In this document: one piece after another, positions 33,156 to 44,666 of the stretch
Layout of the letters: every line of letters starts with the position of its first letter
How positions within the stretch are numbered: the stretch's first letter is position 1
Assembly (NCBI RefSeq): GCF_003434305.1
Contig: NZ_QKKX01000005.1
Coordinates: forward strand, 124,001 to 188,000
Direction: 5' to 3'
Length of the DNA stretch: 64,000 nucleotides
Source: Micromonospora sp. MW-13
Lineage (GTDB): Bacteria; Actinomycetota; Actinomycetes; Mycobacteriales; Micromonosporaceae
Program-made: the position numbers and the translations under genes
Notes under the pieces: model-generated
The model's database searches: none
Told to the model about the DNA's origin: nothing
Seen by the model: the letters and a program-made list of their open reading frames with translations, nothing else

Positions 33156-34166
33156 TCAGCGGGCGCGGCGGGCCAGGTCGAGGGCGTACTCGGGCCACCA
33201 GACGCCGCTGTCCGGCTCCCCGGGGCGGCAGGCGCCGTCGGACTCGCCCGGGTACTTGACCCAGAGCAGGGCGTCCACCCGGTCCGGGCCGGGGTCGGCC
33301 GCCGGCTCCTCGCCCAGCGCCCGCCCGGGCGGGTTGCACCAACTCGGCGCGCCGTCCACCGTGGGGGCCGGGTGCGGGCCGTTGCCGTTGCGGCTGGTGT
33401 CGACGACGAACCGGGTCGCCCCGCCGAGCGTGTCGGAGAGCCGGTGACCGTAGCGGACGTTCTCCTCGGTGCCGACGAAGTTCGCCACGTTCAGGGCGAA
33501 GCCGGCCGCGTCGGCGATCCCGGCGCGGCGCAGCGCCGCGGCGAGCCGGTCGACGTCGGCGATCCAGCCCGGGTGTCCGGCGTCGAGGTACACCCGCGCG
33601 CTGCCGGTGCTGCCCAGCACCGACACCGCGTCCCGCAGCAGCGCGAGCCGGCCGGCGACGTCGGGTACGCAGCCGGCCACGGCGTCCGCGACGGCGCCGG
33701 GTTCGAGGACCACGGTGACCGGTCGGCCGGCCACCCCGGCCGCCAGGTCCCGGATCCAGCGCTGGTAGTCCGCCGCGTCCCCGGCCCCGCCGGCGCCGCG
33801 CCGGGCGCAGTCGCGGTCCGGCACGTTGTGCACCACCAGCACCGGCGTCTGCCCGGCGACGGCCGCCGCCGCCAGGAAGGCGTCCACCTCGGCGCGGACC
33901 GCCGGCGTGCCGGTGAGCCACTTCGCGCTCGGGCGGCCGGCGATCGCGCGCAGCGCCTCCGCGTCGGCGGTGCGCCCCCGCGCCGCCCAGCGGTCCGCCT
34001 GCTCGCCGGCCGGGTTCGCCGGGTCGACGTAGAAGACGGGCGGCAGGGCCGTCGGCGCGGCCCCGCCGTCGCCGCCCGGCGCGGCCTGGTGCGCGGGGTC
34101 GGCGCCGCAGCCGGCGAGCAGCAGCGCCAGGGCGGCCCCGGCCGCTCCGGCCGCGCGGCGGCTCAG
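33156..34166 (-). CDS. Glycoside hydrolase family 6 lipoprotein lacking the acid catalyst
   Basis: GH6 members cleave beta-1,4-glucans. The GH6 body is recognisable by HNVPDRDCARRGAGG, VYLDAGHPGWIADV and WVKYPGESDGAC. The block that is normally E-P-D, where Asp is the proton donor, reads LEPGAVAD, so Asp is replaced by Gly. A lipoprotein signal ends LLAGC with Cys20 if translation begins at the CTG (complement of 34164-34166) that overlaps the upstream stop as CTGA. The nearest in-frame ATG is 34274, which would bury the signal and overlap the DUF6104-type gene by over 100 bases. It may be a non-catalytic glucan binder or an unusual hydrolase. Confidence 0.82.
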   Translation of the reverse strand: MSRRAAGAAGAALALLLAGCGADPAHQAAPGGDGGAAPTALPPVFYVDPANPAGEQADRWAARGRTADAEALRAIAGRPSAKWLTGTPAVRAEVDAFLAAAAVAGQTPVLVVHNVPDRDCARRGAGGAGDAADYQRWIRDLAAGVAGRPVTVVLEPGAVADAVAGCVPDVAGRLALLRDAVSVLGSTGSARVYLDAGHPGWIADVDRLAAALRRAGIADAAGFALNVANFVGTEENVRYGHRLSDTLGGATRFVVDTSRNGNGPHPAPTVDGAPSWCNPPGRALGEEPAADPGPDRVDALLWVKYPGESDGACRPGEPDSGVWWPEYALDLARRAR

Positions 34167-34342
34167 TCCTCGTCCTCGTCGTCCAGGCGGGCCAGCCAGG
34201 TGGCGAACCGCTCGATCGGCGTCTCGAACTCGGGGTTCAGGTCCACGAAGTCGCGCAGCCGCTCGCCGAGCCACTCGATGCTGACCGACTCCTCGCCCCG
34301 GCGTTCGACCAGTTCCTCGATCCCACGGTCGGTGAAGTACAT
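34163..34342 (-). CDS. 59-residue conserved actinobacterial protein (DUF6104 type)
   Basis: The protein begins MYFTDRGIEELVERRG and ends FATWLARLDDEDED. It is short, acidic and helical, and is typically found beside kgd in actinomycetes. The ATG has gagga about seven bases upstream. It lies downstream of kgd beyond a hairpin, and its stop overlaps the putative start of the GH6 gene. No biochemical role is known to me. The gene is easily missed because of its size. Confidence 0.85.
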   Translation of the reverse strand: MYFTDRGIEELVERRGEESVSIEWLGERLRDFVDLNPEFETPIERFATWLARLDDEDED

Positions 34343-34398
34343 CCGTACGTCCTCATTCCTGGCTCCGGCCGGCGGCCGGTCGGTGGTCCGTCGACGCG

Positions 34399-34440
34399 AG
34401 CGGGGCAGCGGCCCGTCGTGGCGACGGTCGCTGCCCCGCT
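34399..34440 (-). terminator. Hairpin after kgd
   Basis: Twelve-base complementary arms (34399-34410 and 34429-34440) enclose 18 bases, starting about 20 bases past the kgd stop on the minus strand. It separates kgd from the small downstream gene. Confidence 0.75.
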
Positions 34441-34459
34441 GCGCGGCGGTGCGGTCAGG

Positions 34460-38206
<3,747 letters not shown>

Positions 38207-38415
38207 GGCCGGTAATCGCCTCTTTCACGCGGGTTTGTGTGTCACGCGGTGTCCGCCGTCCCCCCGCTGTGCGGGTGGACGGGAGACGGCTCCCAGGCTA
38301 CGCCGTAGGAATACGCTAAGCATTTCCGCCTCCGGCGCGTGGTCCGTTTCACAGAAGATGCCAGAAGTTCGGTCAGTCCGGCGTGTCCTGTTGACCGTGG
38401 GCCGGAAACGGGCCC

Positions 38416-38453
38416 GGCCCCGGGGCGTGATCACAGGATCACGCCCCGGGGCC
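38416..38453 (-). terminator. Strong hairpin between the ABC transporter operon and kgd
   Basis: Perfect 17-base arms (38416-38432 and 38437-38453) enclose an ACAG loop, 23 bases past the permease stop. The 210 bases between it and kgd hold no gene and presumably carry the kgd promoter. Confidence 0.88.
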
Positions 38454-38475
38454 GGGGTTCCGTCGTCCGTGGGCG

Positions 38476-39300
38476 TCAGGAGATGTCCCGCCGCCGCATG
38501 GTGAGGGCGCCGATCAGGCCGGCCACCACGGCGTACCCGATCAGCACCGCCGCGCCCGCCCAGCGGGGCGGGTTGCCCGGGATCTCGGTCCCGCTGACCA
38601 TCAGCGACGACGCCAGCGAGGGCACCACCACCTGGAGCTTGTTGATCCACTCCCCGTACCGGGAGGCCAGGATGCTCAGCACGGCGACGGCCCCGATCGA
38701 GCCGCCCAGGTAGAGCAGGATGCCGGTCACCGTCGCGCCGATCTGGCTGCGGATCAGCACCCCGATGCCGACCCCCAGCACCGACCAGAGCAGATACGCC
38801 ACCGCGTTGAGCCCGAGCGCCCGCCAGACCGCGTCGTTGCCGAGCTGGGCGCCGACGTCCACGCTGTTCAGGATCAGCGCGCCGAACATCAGGTTGAGCA
38901 CGGTGGTGACCAGCCAGAACAGCATCGCGAGCACGGCCGCGGCGACCAGCTTGGCCACCATCACCGCCGTGCGGTGCGGCACCGTGAGGAACGTGGTGGT
39001 CACCGTCTGGTGGAAGAACTCGCTGGTCACCACGATGATGCCGAGCAGCATCACGATGAGCAGCCCGAAGAACTGGCCGTTGGTGTAGACGTTGGCGGCC
39101 AGGTTGTCCACGGCCTGCACGGCCTGGATCTGCTCGGCCTGCTCGGGCGGCACGTCGCCGAAGTTGCCGCTGGCCAGCGCGTCGGTCTGCAACCAGTTGA
39201 TCAGCAGGGTGAGGGCCCACAGCGGCAGCGAGATGAGCCCGAAGATCCACCAGGTGCTGGTGGTGCGGATCTTGAGCAGCTCGGATCGGACGAGGTTCAT
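38476..39300 (-). CDS. ABC-2 type transporter permease
   Basis: A 274-residue permease with about six transmembrane helices. It begins MNLVRSELLKIRTTSTWW, typical of ABC-2 permeases of Streptomyces-like antibiotic exporters, has a large extracytoplasmic loop (about 45-75) and ends in a basic MRRRDIS tail. The start overlaps the ATPase stop (ATGA). The transported substrate is unknown. Confidence 0.9.
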   Translation of the reverse strand: MNLVRSELLKIRTTSTWWIFGLISLPLWALTLLINWLQTDALASGNFGDVPPEQAEQIQAVQAVDNLAANVYTNGQFFGLLIVMLLGIIVVTSEFFHQTVTTTFLTVPHRTAVMVAKLVAAAVLAMLFWLVTTVLNLMFGALILNSVDVGAQLGNDAVWRALGLNAVAYLLWSVLGVGIGVLIRSQIGATVTGILLYLGGSIGAVAVLSILASRYGEWINKLQVVVPSLASSLMVSGTEIPGNPPRWAGAAVLIGYAVVAGLIGALTMRRRDIS

Positions 39301-40235
39301 CGGATGCCCGCCTTTCCGGCCGTCAGCTCCAGGAAGACCCGTTCCAGGTCGGGTCGCTCCGGGGTCAGTTCGTGCAGTTCCACCTTCGCGGCCAGGGCGG
39401 CCTTGCCGATGGCCGGGGCGTCCACCCCGCCGACCAGGAGCACGCCGTGCTCGTCGGTCTCCACCGTCGCGGACTGCTCGCGCAGCACCGCGACCAACTC
39501 CTCGGGCTGCGGGGTGCGCACCCGCACCCGGCCGCCCTGCGCCATCGAGCCGAGCACCTGCTCGACCGGCCCCTGCCGAATCAGCTTGCCGGCCGCGATG
39601 ATCACCACGTCGTCGGCGAGCAACTGCATCTCCGACAGCAGGTGGCTGGAGACCAGCACGGTACGGCCCTCGTGGGCCAGGCCCTTGAGGAAGCCGCGCA
39701 TCCACCGGATGCCCTCCGGGTCGAGCCCGTTCGCCGGCTCGTCGAGGATCAGCACCCGGGGGTCGCCGAGCATCGCGGCGGCGATGCCCAGCCGCTGCTT
39801 CATGCCCAGCGAGTAGCCCTTGAACTTGCGCTTCGCCGCCGGGGTCAGCCCGACCAGGGCCAGCGCCTCGTCGGCCCGCTGCTTCGGCAGCCCGGCCGCC
39901 GCGCAGATCACCCGCAGGTGGTTGATCCCGGTACGGCCCTTGTGCGCGCTGGACGCCTCCAGCACCGCGCCGACGTGGCGCAGCGGGTCGGCCAGGTCGG
40001 CGTACCGGCGGCCGCCGATGGTCGCGCTGCCGCCACTCTGGGTGACCAGGTTCAGCAGCATGCGCAGCGTCGTGGTCTTGCCGGCGCCGTTCGGGCCGAG
40101 GAAGCCGGTCACCCGCCCCGGTTCGACCGTGAACGACAGATTGTCGACCGCCCGGACGTTCTTGTACTGCTTCGTCAGGCCGGACACCACGATCTGACCG
40201 CTGCCGGTGGTGGGGCTTCGCTGCCCGTCAGACAT
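39297..40235 (-). CDS. ABC transporter ATP-binding protein
   Basis: A 312-residue ATPase of the DrrA/CcmA class. Walker A is GPNGAGKTT at 47-55, the signature is YSLGMKQRLG, and Walker B is LILDEPANGLDPEG followed by SSHLLSEM. The C-terminal ~90 residues form the accessory domain often found in drug-exporting ATPases. ATG 40235 follows ggagagc. It is translationally coupled to the permease, and the pair should form a homodimeric four-subunit exporter. Confidence 0.94.
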   Translation of the reverse strand: MSDGQRSPTTGSGQIVVSGLTKQYKNVRAVDNLSFTVEPGRVTGFLGPNGAGKTTTLRMLLNLVTQSGGSATIGGRRYADLADPLRHVGAVLEASSAHKGRTGINHLRVICAAAGLPKQRADEALALVGLTPAAKRKFKGYSLGMKQRLGIAAAMLGDPRVLILDEPANGLDPEGIRWMRGFLKGLAHEGRTVLVSSHLLSEMQLLADDVVIIAAGKLIRQGPVEQVLGSMAQGGRVRVRTPQPEELVAVLREQSATVETDEHGVLLVGGVDAPAIGKAALAAKVELHELTPERPDLERVFLELTAGKAGIR

Positions 40236-40420
40236 TGCTCTCCTCCCGTGCGTGGCGCGTGAACGCGCCGACGTGTGCGGCGCCGTTGCGAATGCGCCGT
40301 CGCACAGCGTGGCAAGCCGGCGCAACCAGGTCAATCAGGCGCGACACCTACACCCGTCTCCGTCTCAGGCAGGAGAGGGTCCTCCCCAGGGACGAGATCG
40401 CCCGTCCCGCCCCCGCCGGG

Positions 40421-41083
40421 TCACGCCCCGGTCAGCGCGATCCAGGTGGCCCGGGCGCGGCCCAGCAGCCGGCCGTCGGGGCCGTACAGGGCGGTGCGGA
40501 CCAGTGCCTTGCGCCCGCCGGTGTCGTCCGCCACGCCGGTGACCACGCACTCGTCGCCGGGGTCCGGCAGCGCGTCCAGCACGGCGGCGATCCGGCCGAG
40601 CACGTACGGGCGGCCGGGGCCGAGCACCGTCCAGCCGCCGGGGCAGTCCAGCGCCGCCCAGACCGTCGCGGGGGTGACCTCCACCGGCGCGGTGAACGGC
40701 GCGGCCGTCCGCCCGTCCGGCAGCCGGCCGGGGAAGATCCGCAGGCCGTCGGCCCGGTCCGGCCCGCAGACGTAGCAGCCGGGGAAGGGATGCTCTCCCA
40801 GCCCCGGGTACGCCGCCGCGGCGGCCCGCGCCGTGCCGAGGTCGACCGGCGGCACCGCCTCCGGCGCGTCCCCGGCCGGCCGCAGCTCGGCGACCAGCCG
40901 ACCCTCGGGGTCGCGGACCTGCCCGCCGGACACGGTCAGCGGGGTCTCCAGCGGCGGTGGCTGCCGCAGCGTCACCTCGACCGGCCCGTCGTGCCCGTCG
41001 GCGGCGGCGAGGGTGCCGGCGGTCCAGCCCCCGTTGCCGGTGCCGGGCGGACCGTTGAACCGGGCCGGGATGATCACTGCCAT
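40421..41083 (-). CDS. Hotdog-fold protein, thioesterase-like
   Basis: A 220-residue protein. A conserved segment GCYVCGPDRADGLRIFPG lies at about 103-120, and APVEVTPATVWAALDCPGGW follows, a pattern shared by actinobacterial hotdog proteins annotated as thioesterases. A strong Shine-Dalgarno (aggagga) precedes the ATG. It is divergent from the acyltransferase pair at 41218, so a role in acyl-CoA handling for lipid synthesis is possible. The substrate is unknown. Confidence 0.75.
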   Translation of the reverse strand: MAVIIPARFNGPPGTGNGGWTAGTLAAADGHDGPVEVTLRQPPPLETPLTVSGGQVRDPEGRLVAELRPAGDAPEAVPPVDLGTARAAAAAYPGLGEHPFPGCYVCGPDRADGLRIFPGRLPDGRTAAPFTAPVEVTPATVWAALDCPGGWTVLGPGRPYVLGRIAAVLDALPDPGDECVVTGVADDTGGRKALVRTALYGPDGRLLGRARATWIALTGA

Positions 41084-41217
41084 GGACGGGTCCTCCTGAC
41101 GTCCGCGCTGTCGTGGACCACCCTCTCATCCCGATCGGGGCCGACCGTCCGGCGGCGTTCACCGGATCGACACCGGTCGTCCCCGCTGGTGGCACCCGGG
41201 GCACCTACACAGTGCTC

Positions 41218-42066
41218 ATGGCCGTTCTGCCCGCCGCTGGCGTACCTCTGACGACCAGCGGATACTCCGTGCTGATCGCCGACGACCCGATCCAGGTCGC
41301 GGCTGCGCAACGCCTGCGCCACGAGGTCTTCGCCACCGAGCTCGGGGCCGCCCTGCGCCCCGACCCGGCCGGCCTCGACACCGACGAGTTCGACGCCCAC
41401 TGCGACCACCTGATCGTCCGCGAGGAACGCACCGGGGCGGTGGTCGGGACGTACCGGCTGCTGCCGCCGGGGCGGACCACCCGCCGGTACGCGGACACCG
41501 AGTTCGACCTGACCGCGCTCGACCCGCTCCGGGACGTCCTGGTGGAGGCCGGCCGGTCCTGCGTCCACCCCGACCACCGCTCCGGCGCGGTGATCAACCT
41601 GATGTGGGCCGGCATCACCCGCTACCTGCACCTGCGCGGGTCGAGCTGGCTGGGCGGCTGCGCCTCGGTCCCGGTGGACGACGGCGGGCTGCTCGCCGCC
41701 GGGGTGTGGGACGAGGTCCGGGCCCGGCACCTGGCCCCGCCGCCGCTGCGGGTCAGGCCGCTGCGGCCCTGGTTCGCCGAGCCGCCGGCCGCCGCCCCGC
41801 CCACCGTCGGCGCGGGCGTTCCGCCCACCGTCGGCGCGGGCGTTCCGCCCACCGTCGGCGCGCGCGCTCCGGGCGTCGGGGCCGCGGCGGCCGGCCGGAC
41901 CGCCCTCCCGCCGCTGCTGCGCGGCTACCTGCGGTTGGGCGCGTGGGTGGCCGGCGAGCCGGCGTACGACCCGGACTTCCGGGTGGCCGACTTCTACGTG
42001 CTGTTCTCGCTGGACCGGATGAACCCCCGCTACCTGCGGCACTTCCTCGGCGGGGGCGAGCGGTGA
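41218..42066 (+). CDS. GNAT-fold N-acyltransferase, OlsB/hemolysin-like
   Basis: A 282-residue protein related to the acyl-ACP-dependent ornithine N-acyltransferase OlsB. Typical elements are AAQRLRHEVFATELGA near the N terminus, FDAHCDHLIV, GRSCVHPDHRSGAVINLMW with the acyl-donor loop, and ADFYVLFSLDRMNPRYLRHF at the C terminus. A linker at about 194-217 is made of three PPTVGAG-type repeats. Its stop overlaps the start of the PlsC gene, matching an OlsB-OlsA pair. The frame extends upstream to 41113, but ATG 41218 suits the family start. Confidence 0.78.
   Translation: MAVLPAAGVPLTTSGYSVLIADDPIQVAAAQRLRHEVFATELGAALRPDPAGLDTDEFDAHCDHLIVREERTGAVVGTYRLLPPGRTTRRYADTEFDLTALDPLRDVLVEAGRSCVHPDHRSGAVINLMWAGITRYLHLRGSSWLGGCASVPVDDGGLLAAGVWDEVRARHLAPPPLRVRPLRPWFAEPPAAAPPTVGAGVPPTVGAGVPPTVGARAPGVGAAAAGRTALPPLLRGYLRLGAWVAGEPAYDPDFRVADFYVLFSLDRMNPRYLRHFLGGGER
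41797..41868 (+). repeat. Three 24-bp in-frame tandem repeats
   Basis: Units begin at 41797, 41821 and 41845; the first two are identical and the third differs at its end. Each encodes PPTVGAG(V)-type residues in a flexible linker of the acyltransferase. Confidence 0.93.
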
Positions 42067-43049
42067 GCGCCCGCCACGGCCTCTGGCGGCCGGCCTCCGA
42101 CTGCGGGCCGGACTGCCTGCCCGGGCCCGGGGAGATCCCCGCCGTGCCGGTCGCCCGGCGGCTGGGCCGGCTGGTCGCCGTGCTCGCGATGCTGGTGGCC
42201 GGCGTCGGGCTGGCCGCGCTGCTGCCGGTGCTCCCGGCCCGGGAGCGGCGGGCCGCGCTGCGCGGCTGGGCCCGGGGCACGGTCCGGGCGTTCGGCGTCC
42301 GGCTGGTGGTCCGGGGCCGGTTGCCCCGGCGGCGGGCGCTGGTGGTGGCCAACCACGGCTCGTGGCTGGACGTGCTCGCGCTGCTGGCCGTGGCGCCGGC
42401 CCGGATGGTGGCCAAGCGCGAGGTGCGCGGCTGGCCGCTGGTCGGGCCGCTGGCCGCCGCCGCGGGCACGGTGTTCGTGGACCGGGCGCGGCCCCGGGCG
42501 CTGCCGGGCACGGTGCGCCGGGTGGCCGCGGCGCTGCGGGCCGGCCACCCGGTCGCCGCCTTCCCGGAGGGCACGACCTGGTGCGGCGCGGCGATCGGGT
42601 GCCGCCCGGGCGGCGGGTTCCGGCCGGCGGTGTTCCAGGCGGCGATCGACGCCGGTGCGCCGGTCGTCCCGGTCCGGATCGGCTACCGGTTGAGCGCCGG
42701 CACCTCGGTCCGCGCCGGCACCTCGGTCCGCGCCGGCACCGGCGTGACGGCCGGGAGCGGGGCGGGTCCCGGCGGCGGGTCGCCGACGACCGTCGCCGCG
42801 TTCCTCGGCGAGGAGACTCTCGGCCGGTCGGTCTGGCGGGTGCTGGCCGCCCGCGATTTGACGGTGGCGGTGACGGTCGCCGCCGCGCTGCACCCCGGGC
42901 GGGCGGCGGACCGGCGGCAGCTCGCCCGGGTCGCCGAGTCGGCCGTGCACCTGGTGCCGGCCCGGGTCCCCGCGCCGGTCGAGCCGCTGCCGACCGGGCG
43001 GGGCAGCCGGGCCGCCGACGCGGCGCGGGAGGTCGGCCTGGCCGCCTGA
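42063..43049 (+). CDS. 1-acylglycerol-3-phosphate O-acyltransferase family protein (PlsC/OlsA-like)
   Basis: A 328-residue membrane acyltransferase. One N-terminal span lies at about 36-55; the catalytic H-x4-D is His98-Asp103 in NHGSWLD, and the acceptor motif is FPEGTTW at about 167-173. Its GTG overlaps the upstream stop by GTGA. In ornithine-lipid pathways OlsA adds the second acyl chain to lyso-ornithine lipid made by OlsB, which this pair would fit; phosphatidic acid synthesis is the alternative. A short 18-bp tandem repeat encodes part of a loop near residue 215. Confidence 0.85.
   Translation: MSARHGLWRPASDCGPDCLPGPGEIPAVPVARRLGRLVAVLAMLVAGVGLAALLPVLPARERRAALRGWARGTVRAFGVRLVVRGRLPRRRALVVANHGSWLDVLALLAVAPARMVAKREVRGWPLVGPLAAAAGTVFVDRARPRALPGTVRRVAAALRAGHPVAAFPEGTTWCGAAIGCRPGGGFRPAVFQAAIDAGAPVVPVRIGYRLSAGTSVRAGTSVRAGTGVTAGSGAGPGGGSPTTVAAFLGEETLGRSVWRVLAARDLTVAVTVAAALHPGRAADRRQLARVAESAVHLVPARVPAPVEPLPTGRGSRAADAAREVGLAA
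42694..42747 (+). repeat. 18-bp in-frame tandem repeat
   Basis: Two identical units (42694-42711, 42712-42729) and a partial third encode AGTSVR repeats in the PlsC-like protein, outside the catalytic motifs. Confidence 0.85.
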
Positions 43050-43081
43050 CGCCTCCCCGACACGCGACAGTCTTGTTCAGT

Positions 43082-43095
43082 CGCGATGTATCGCG
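43082..43095. promoter_or_regulatory. Palindromic operator candidate for the DUF4097-PadR operon
   Basis: CGCGAT-GT-ATCGCG is a perfect palindrome, 55 bases before the DUF4097 start. PadR repressors usually control their own operons through such sites. A TTACTC hexamer follows within a few bases, so binding would occlude the promoter. Confidence 0.5.
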
Positions 43096-43149
43096 TTACT
43101 CTCTCCGCATGGACGCGCCGCCCCGACGCGTCCGGGCGGGGAGGTAGCC

Positions 43150-43980
43150 ATGGCCAGTTGGACCGTCGACGGCCCGCAGCAGCTCACCCTGGACGGGCCG
43201 GTCACCTCGCTGGAGGTCCACCTGGTCTCCGGGCGGCTCAACGTGGTCGGCGCGGACGGGCCGGCCCGGGTGGACGTCACCCGGATCGGCCGTCGGTCGC
43301 TGATCGTCGAGCACCGGGACGGGGTGCTGACCGTCCGGCACGAACGGCACCCGAGGATGCCCGGGATGCTCTGGTGGCTCGGTCAGTTCGGCCGGCGCTT
43401 CCGGGCCGACGTCTCGATCGCCGTCCCCGCCGACGTGCCGGCCGACCTGACCCTGGTCGACGGGGCGCTGGTCGCCTCGGGCCTGTGCCGGCAGACCCGG
43501 GCCGACGTCACGTCGGGGCAGATCATCCTGATGGGTGTCCGGGGCCGGACCTCAGCGAAGATCGTTTCCGGGCCCGTGGAGGCGCTGGGGGTCGCCGGAG
43601 ACCTGAGCCTGGAGACCGTCTCCGGCGAGGTGGTCCTCGCCGACAGCGCCGCCGGCACGGTCCGCGCGCACACCGTCTCCGGCGAGATCACCTGCGACCT
43701 GGACAACCCGCGCGACGGCGAGATCCAGCTCAGCACCATCTCCGGTGCCATCACCGTCCGGGTCCGCCGGGACAGCGACCTCGCCGTCCACCTGCACACC
43801 ACCGCCGGCCGGATCACCAGCGGGTTCCCCGAGGTGCGTGACCGGTCCGGGCTGGGCGGCCTGCGGGACAGCGAGGGGGTCATCGGCACGGGCGCGGGTA
43901 AGCTCTGGGCGTCCGCGACCTCCGGCAGCATCGCGTTGCTCGCCCGCCCGGTCGACGACGACGAGGAGGAGCTGCCGTGA
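43150..43980 (+). CDS. DUF4097-family beta-strand repeat protein
   Basis: A 276-residue protein predicted to form a right-handed beta-helix-like stack. Repeated strands of about 20 residues recur, for example SGRLNVVG, TSGQIILMG, VSGPVEALG, VSGEVVLAD and ISGAITVRV, the S-G turn being the hallmark of DUF4097. No signal peptide or membrane span is present. It is coupled by GTGA overlap to a PadR regulator. Such pairs are widespread in actinomycetes and their function is undefined; envelope stress or lipid sensing has been suggested for Gram-positive relatives. Confidence 0.85.
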   Translation: MASWTVDGPQQLTLDGPVTSLEVHLVSGRLNVVGADGPARVDVTRIGRRSLIVEHRDGVLTVRHERHPRMPGMLWWLGQFGRRFRADVSIAVPADVPADLTLVDGALVASGLCRQTRADVTSGQIILMGVRGRTSAKIVSGPVEALGVAGDLSLETVSGEVVLADSAAGTVRAHTVSGEITCDLDNPRDGEIQLSTISGAITVRVRRDSDLAVHLHTTAGRITSGFPEVRDRSGLGGLRDSEGVIGTGAGKLWASATSGSIALLARPVDDDEEELP

Positions 43981-44588
43981 CCGCCGTGTTCAGCCACGGG
44001 CGGCTGCGGCTCTACCTGCTCAAGCTCCTCGACGACAGCCCCAAGCACGGGTACGAGCTGATCCGCCTGCTGGAGGACCGCTTCCTCGGCCTGTACGCGC
44101 CCAGCGCCGGCACCATCTACCCCCGGCTCCAGCGGCTGGAGGTCGAAGGGCTGGTGACCCACACCGCAGCCGGTGGGCGCAAGGTCTACGAGATCACCGA
44201 GCCGGGCCGGGCCGAGCTGCGCCAGCGGGCCGGCGAACTGGCCACCCTGGAGTCCGACATCAGCGCCTCCGTGGCGGACCTCTCCGCCCTGGCCGGCGAG
44301 ATCCGCTCCGAGGTGCGTGGCTCGGTCCAGGACCTCAAGCGGGAGCTGCGCGAGGCCACCCGGCAGACCCGGCGTACGAGGTGGGAGCCGCCGCCCCGGG
44401 GCCCGGCGCGGCCGGCCGCCTCGGCGGGGGAGTCGCCCCTGCTGGCCGAGTTCGACCAGCGGTTGGCCGCGTTCACCGTCGAGGTCGGCGGCCTGGTTCG
44501 CGCCGGCCGGCTCGGCGACGCCCAGCTCCGTACGGCGATCCGGGTGCTCGACGGCGCCCTGGACGGGCTGCGCCACCTGCTGCGCTGA
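43977..44588 (+). CDS. PadR-family transcriptional regulator
   Basis: A 203-residue regulator. The winged helix includes LLKLLDDSPKHGYELIRLLE and SAGTIYPRLQRLEVEGLV, both diagnostic of PadR. The C-terminal half is a long helical dimerisation region with an Ala/Pro-rich break at about 140-152. It overlaps the DUF4097 gene and probably autoregulates the pair through the palindrome at 43082. It ends about 80 bases before the two-component system. Confidence 0.9.
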   Translation: MTAVFSHGRLRLYLLKLLDDSPKHGYELIRLLEDRFLGLYAPSAGTIYPRLQRLEVEGLVTHTAAGGRKVYEITEPGRAELRQRAGELATLESDISASVADLSALAGEIRSEVRGSVQDLKRELREATRQTRRTRWEPPPRGPARPAASAGESPLLAEFDQRLAAFTVEVGGLVRAGRLGDAQLRTAIRVLDGALDGLRHLLR

Positions 44589-44603
44589 CCGGCCCGGCGG
44601 CCG

Positions 44604-44621
44604 TTCTCAGGGTTTTTCCAG
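44604..44621 (+). promoter_or_regulatory. Two direct repeats (TTCTCAG/TTTCCAG) before the response regulator
   Basis: TTCTCAG at 44604 and TTTCCAG at 44615 are in register with an 11-base period, as expected for an OmpR-family dimer binding one face of DNA. They match the TTCCAG repeats before the HtrA gene and would allow autoregulation. Confidence 0.5.
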
Positions 44622-44666
44622 CAACCGCCCAGCATGGGCGCAGCGACGTCACGGATGATGGTCGGC

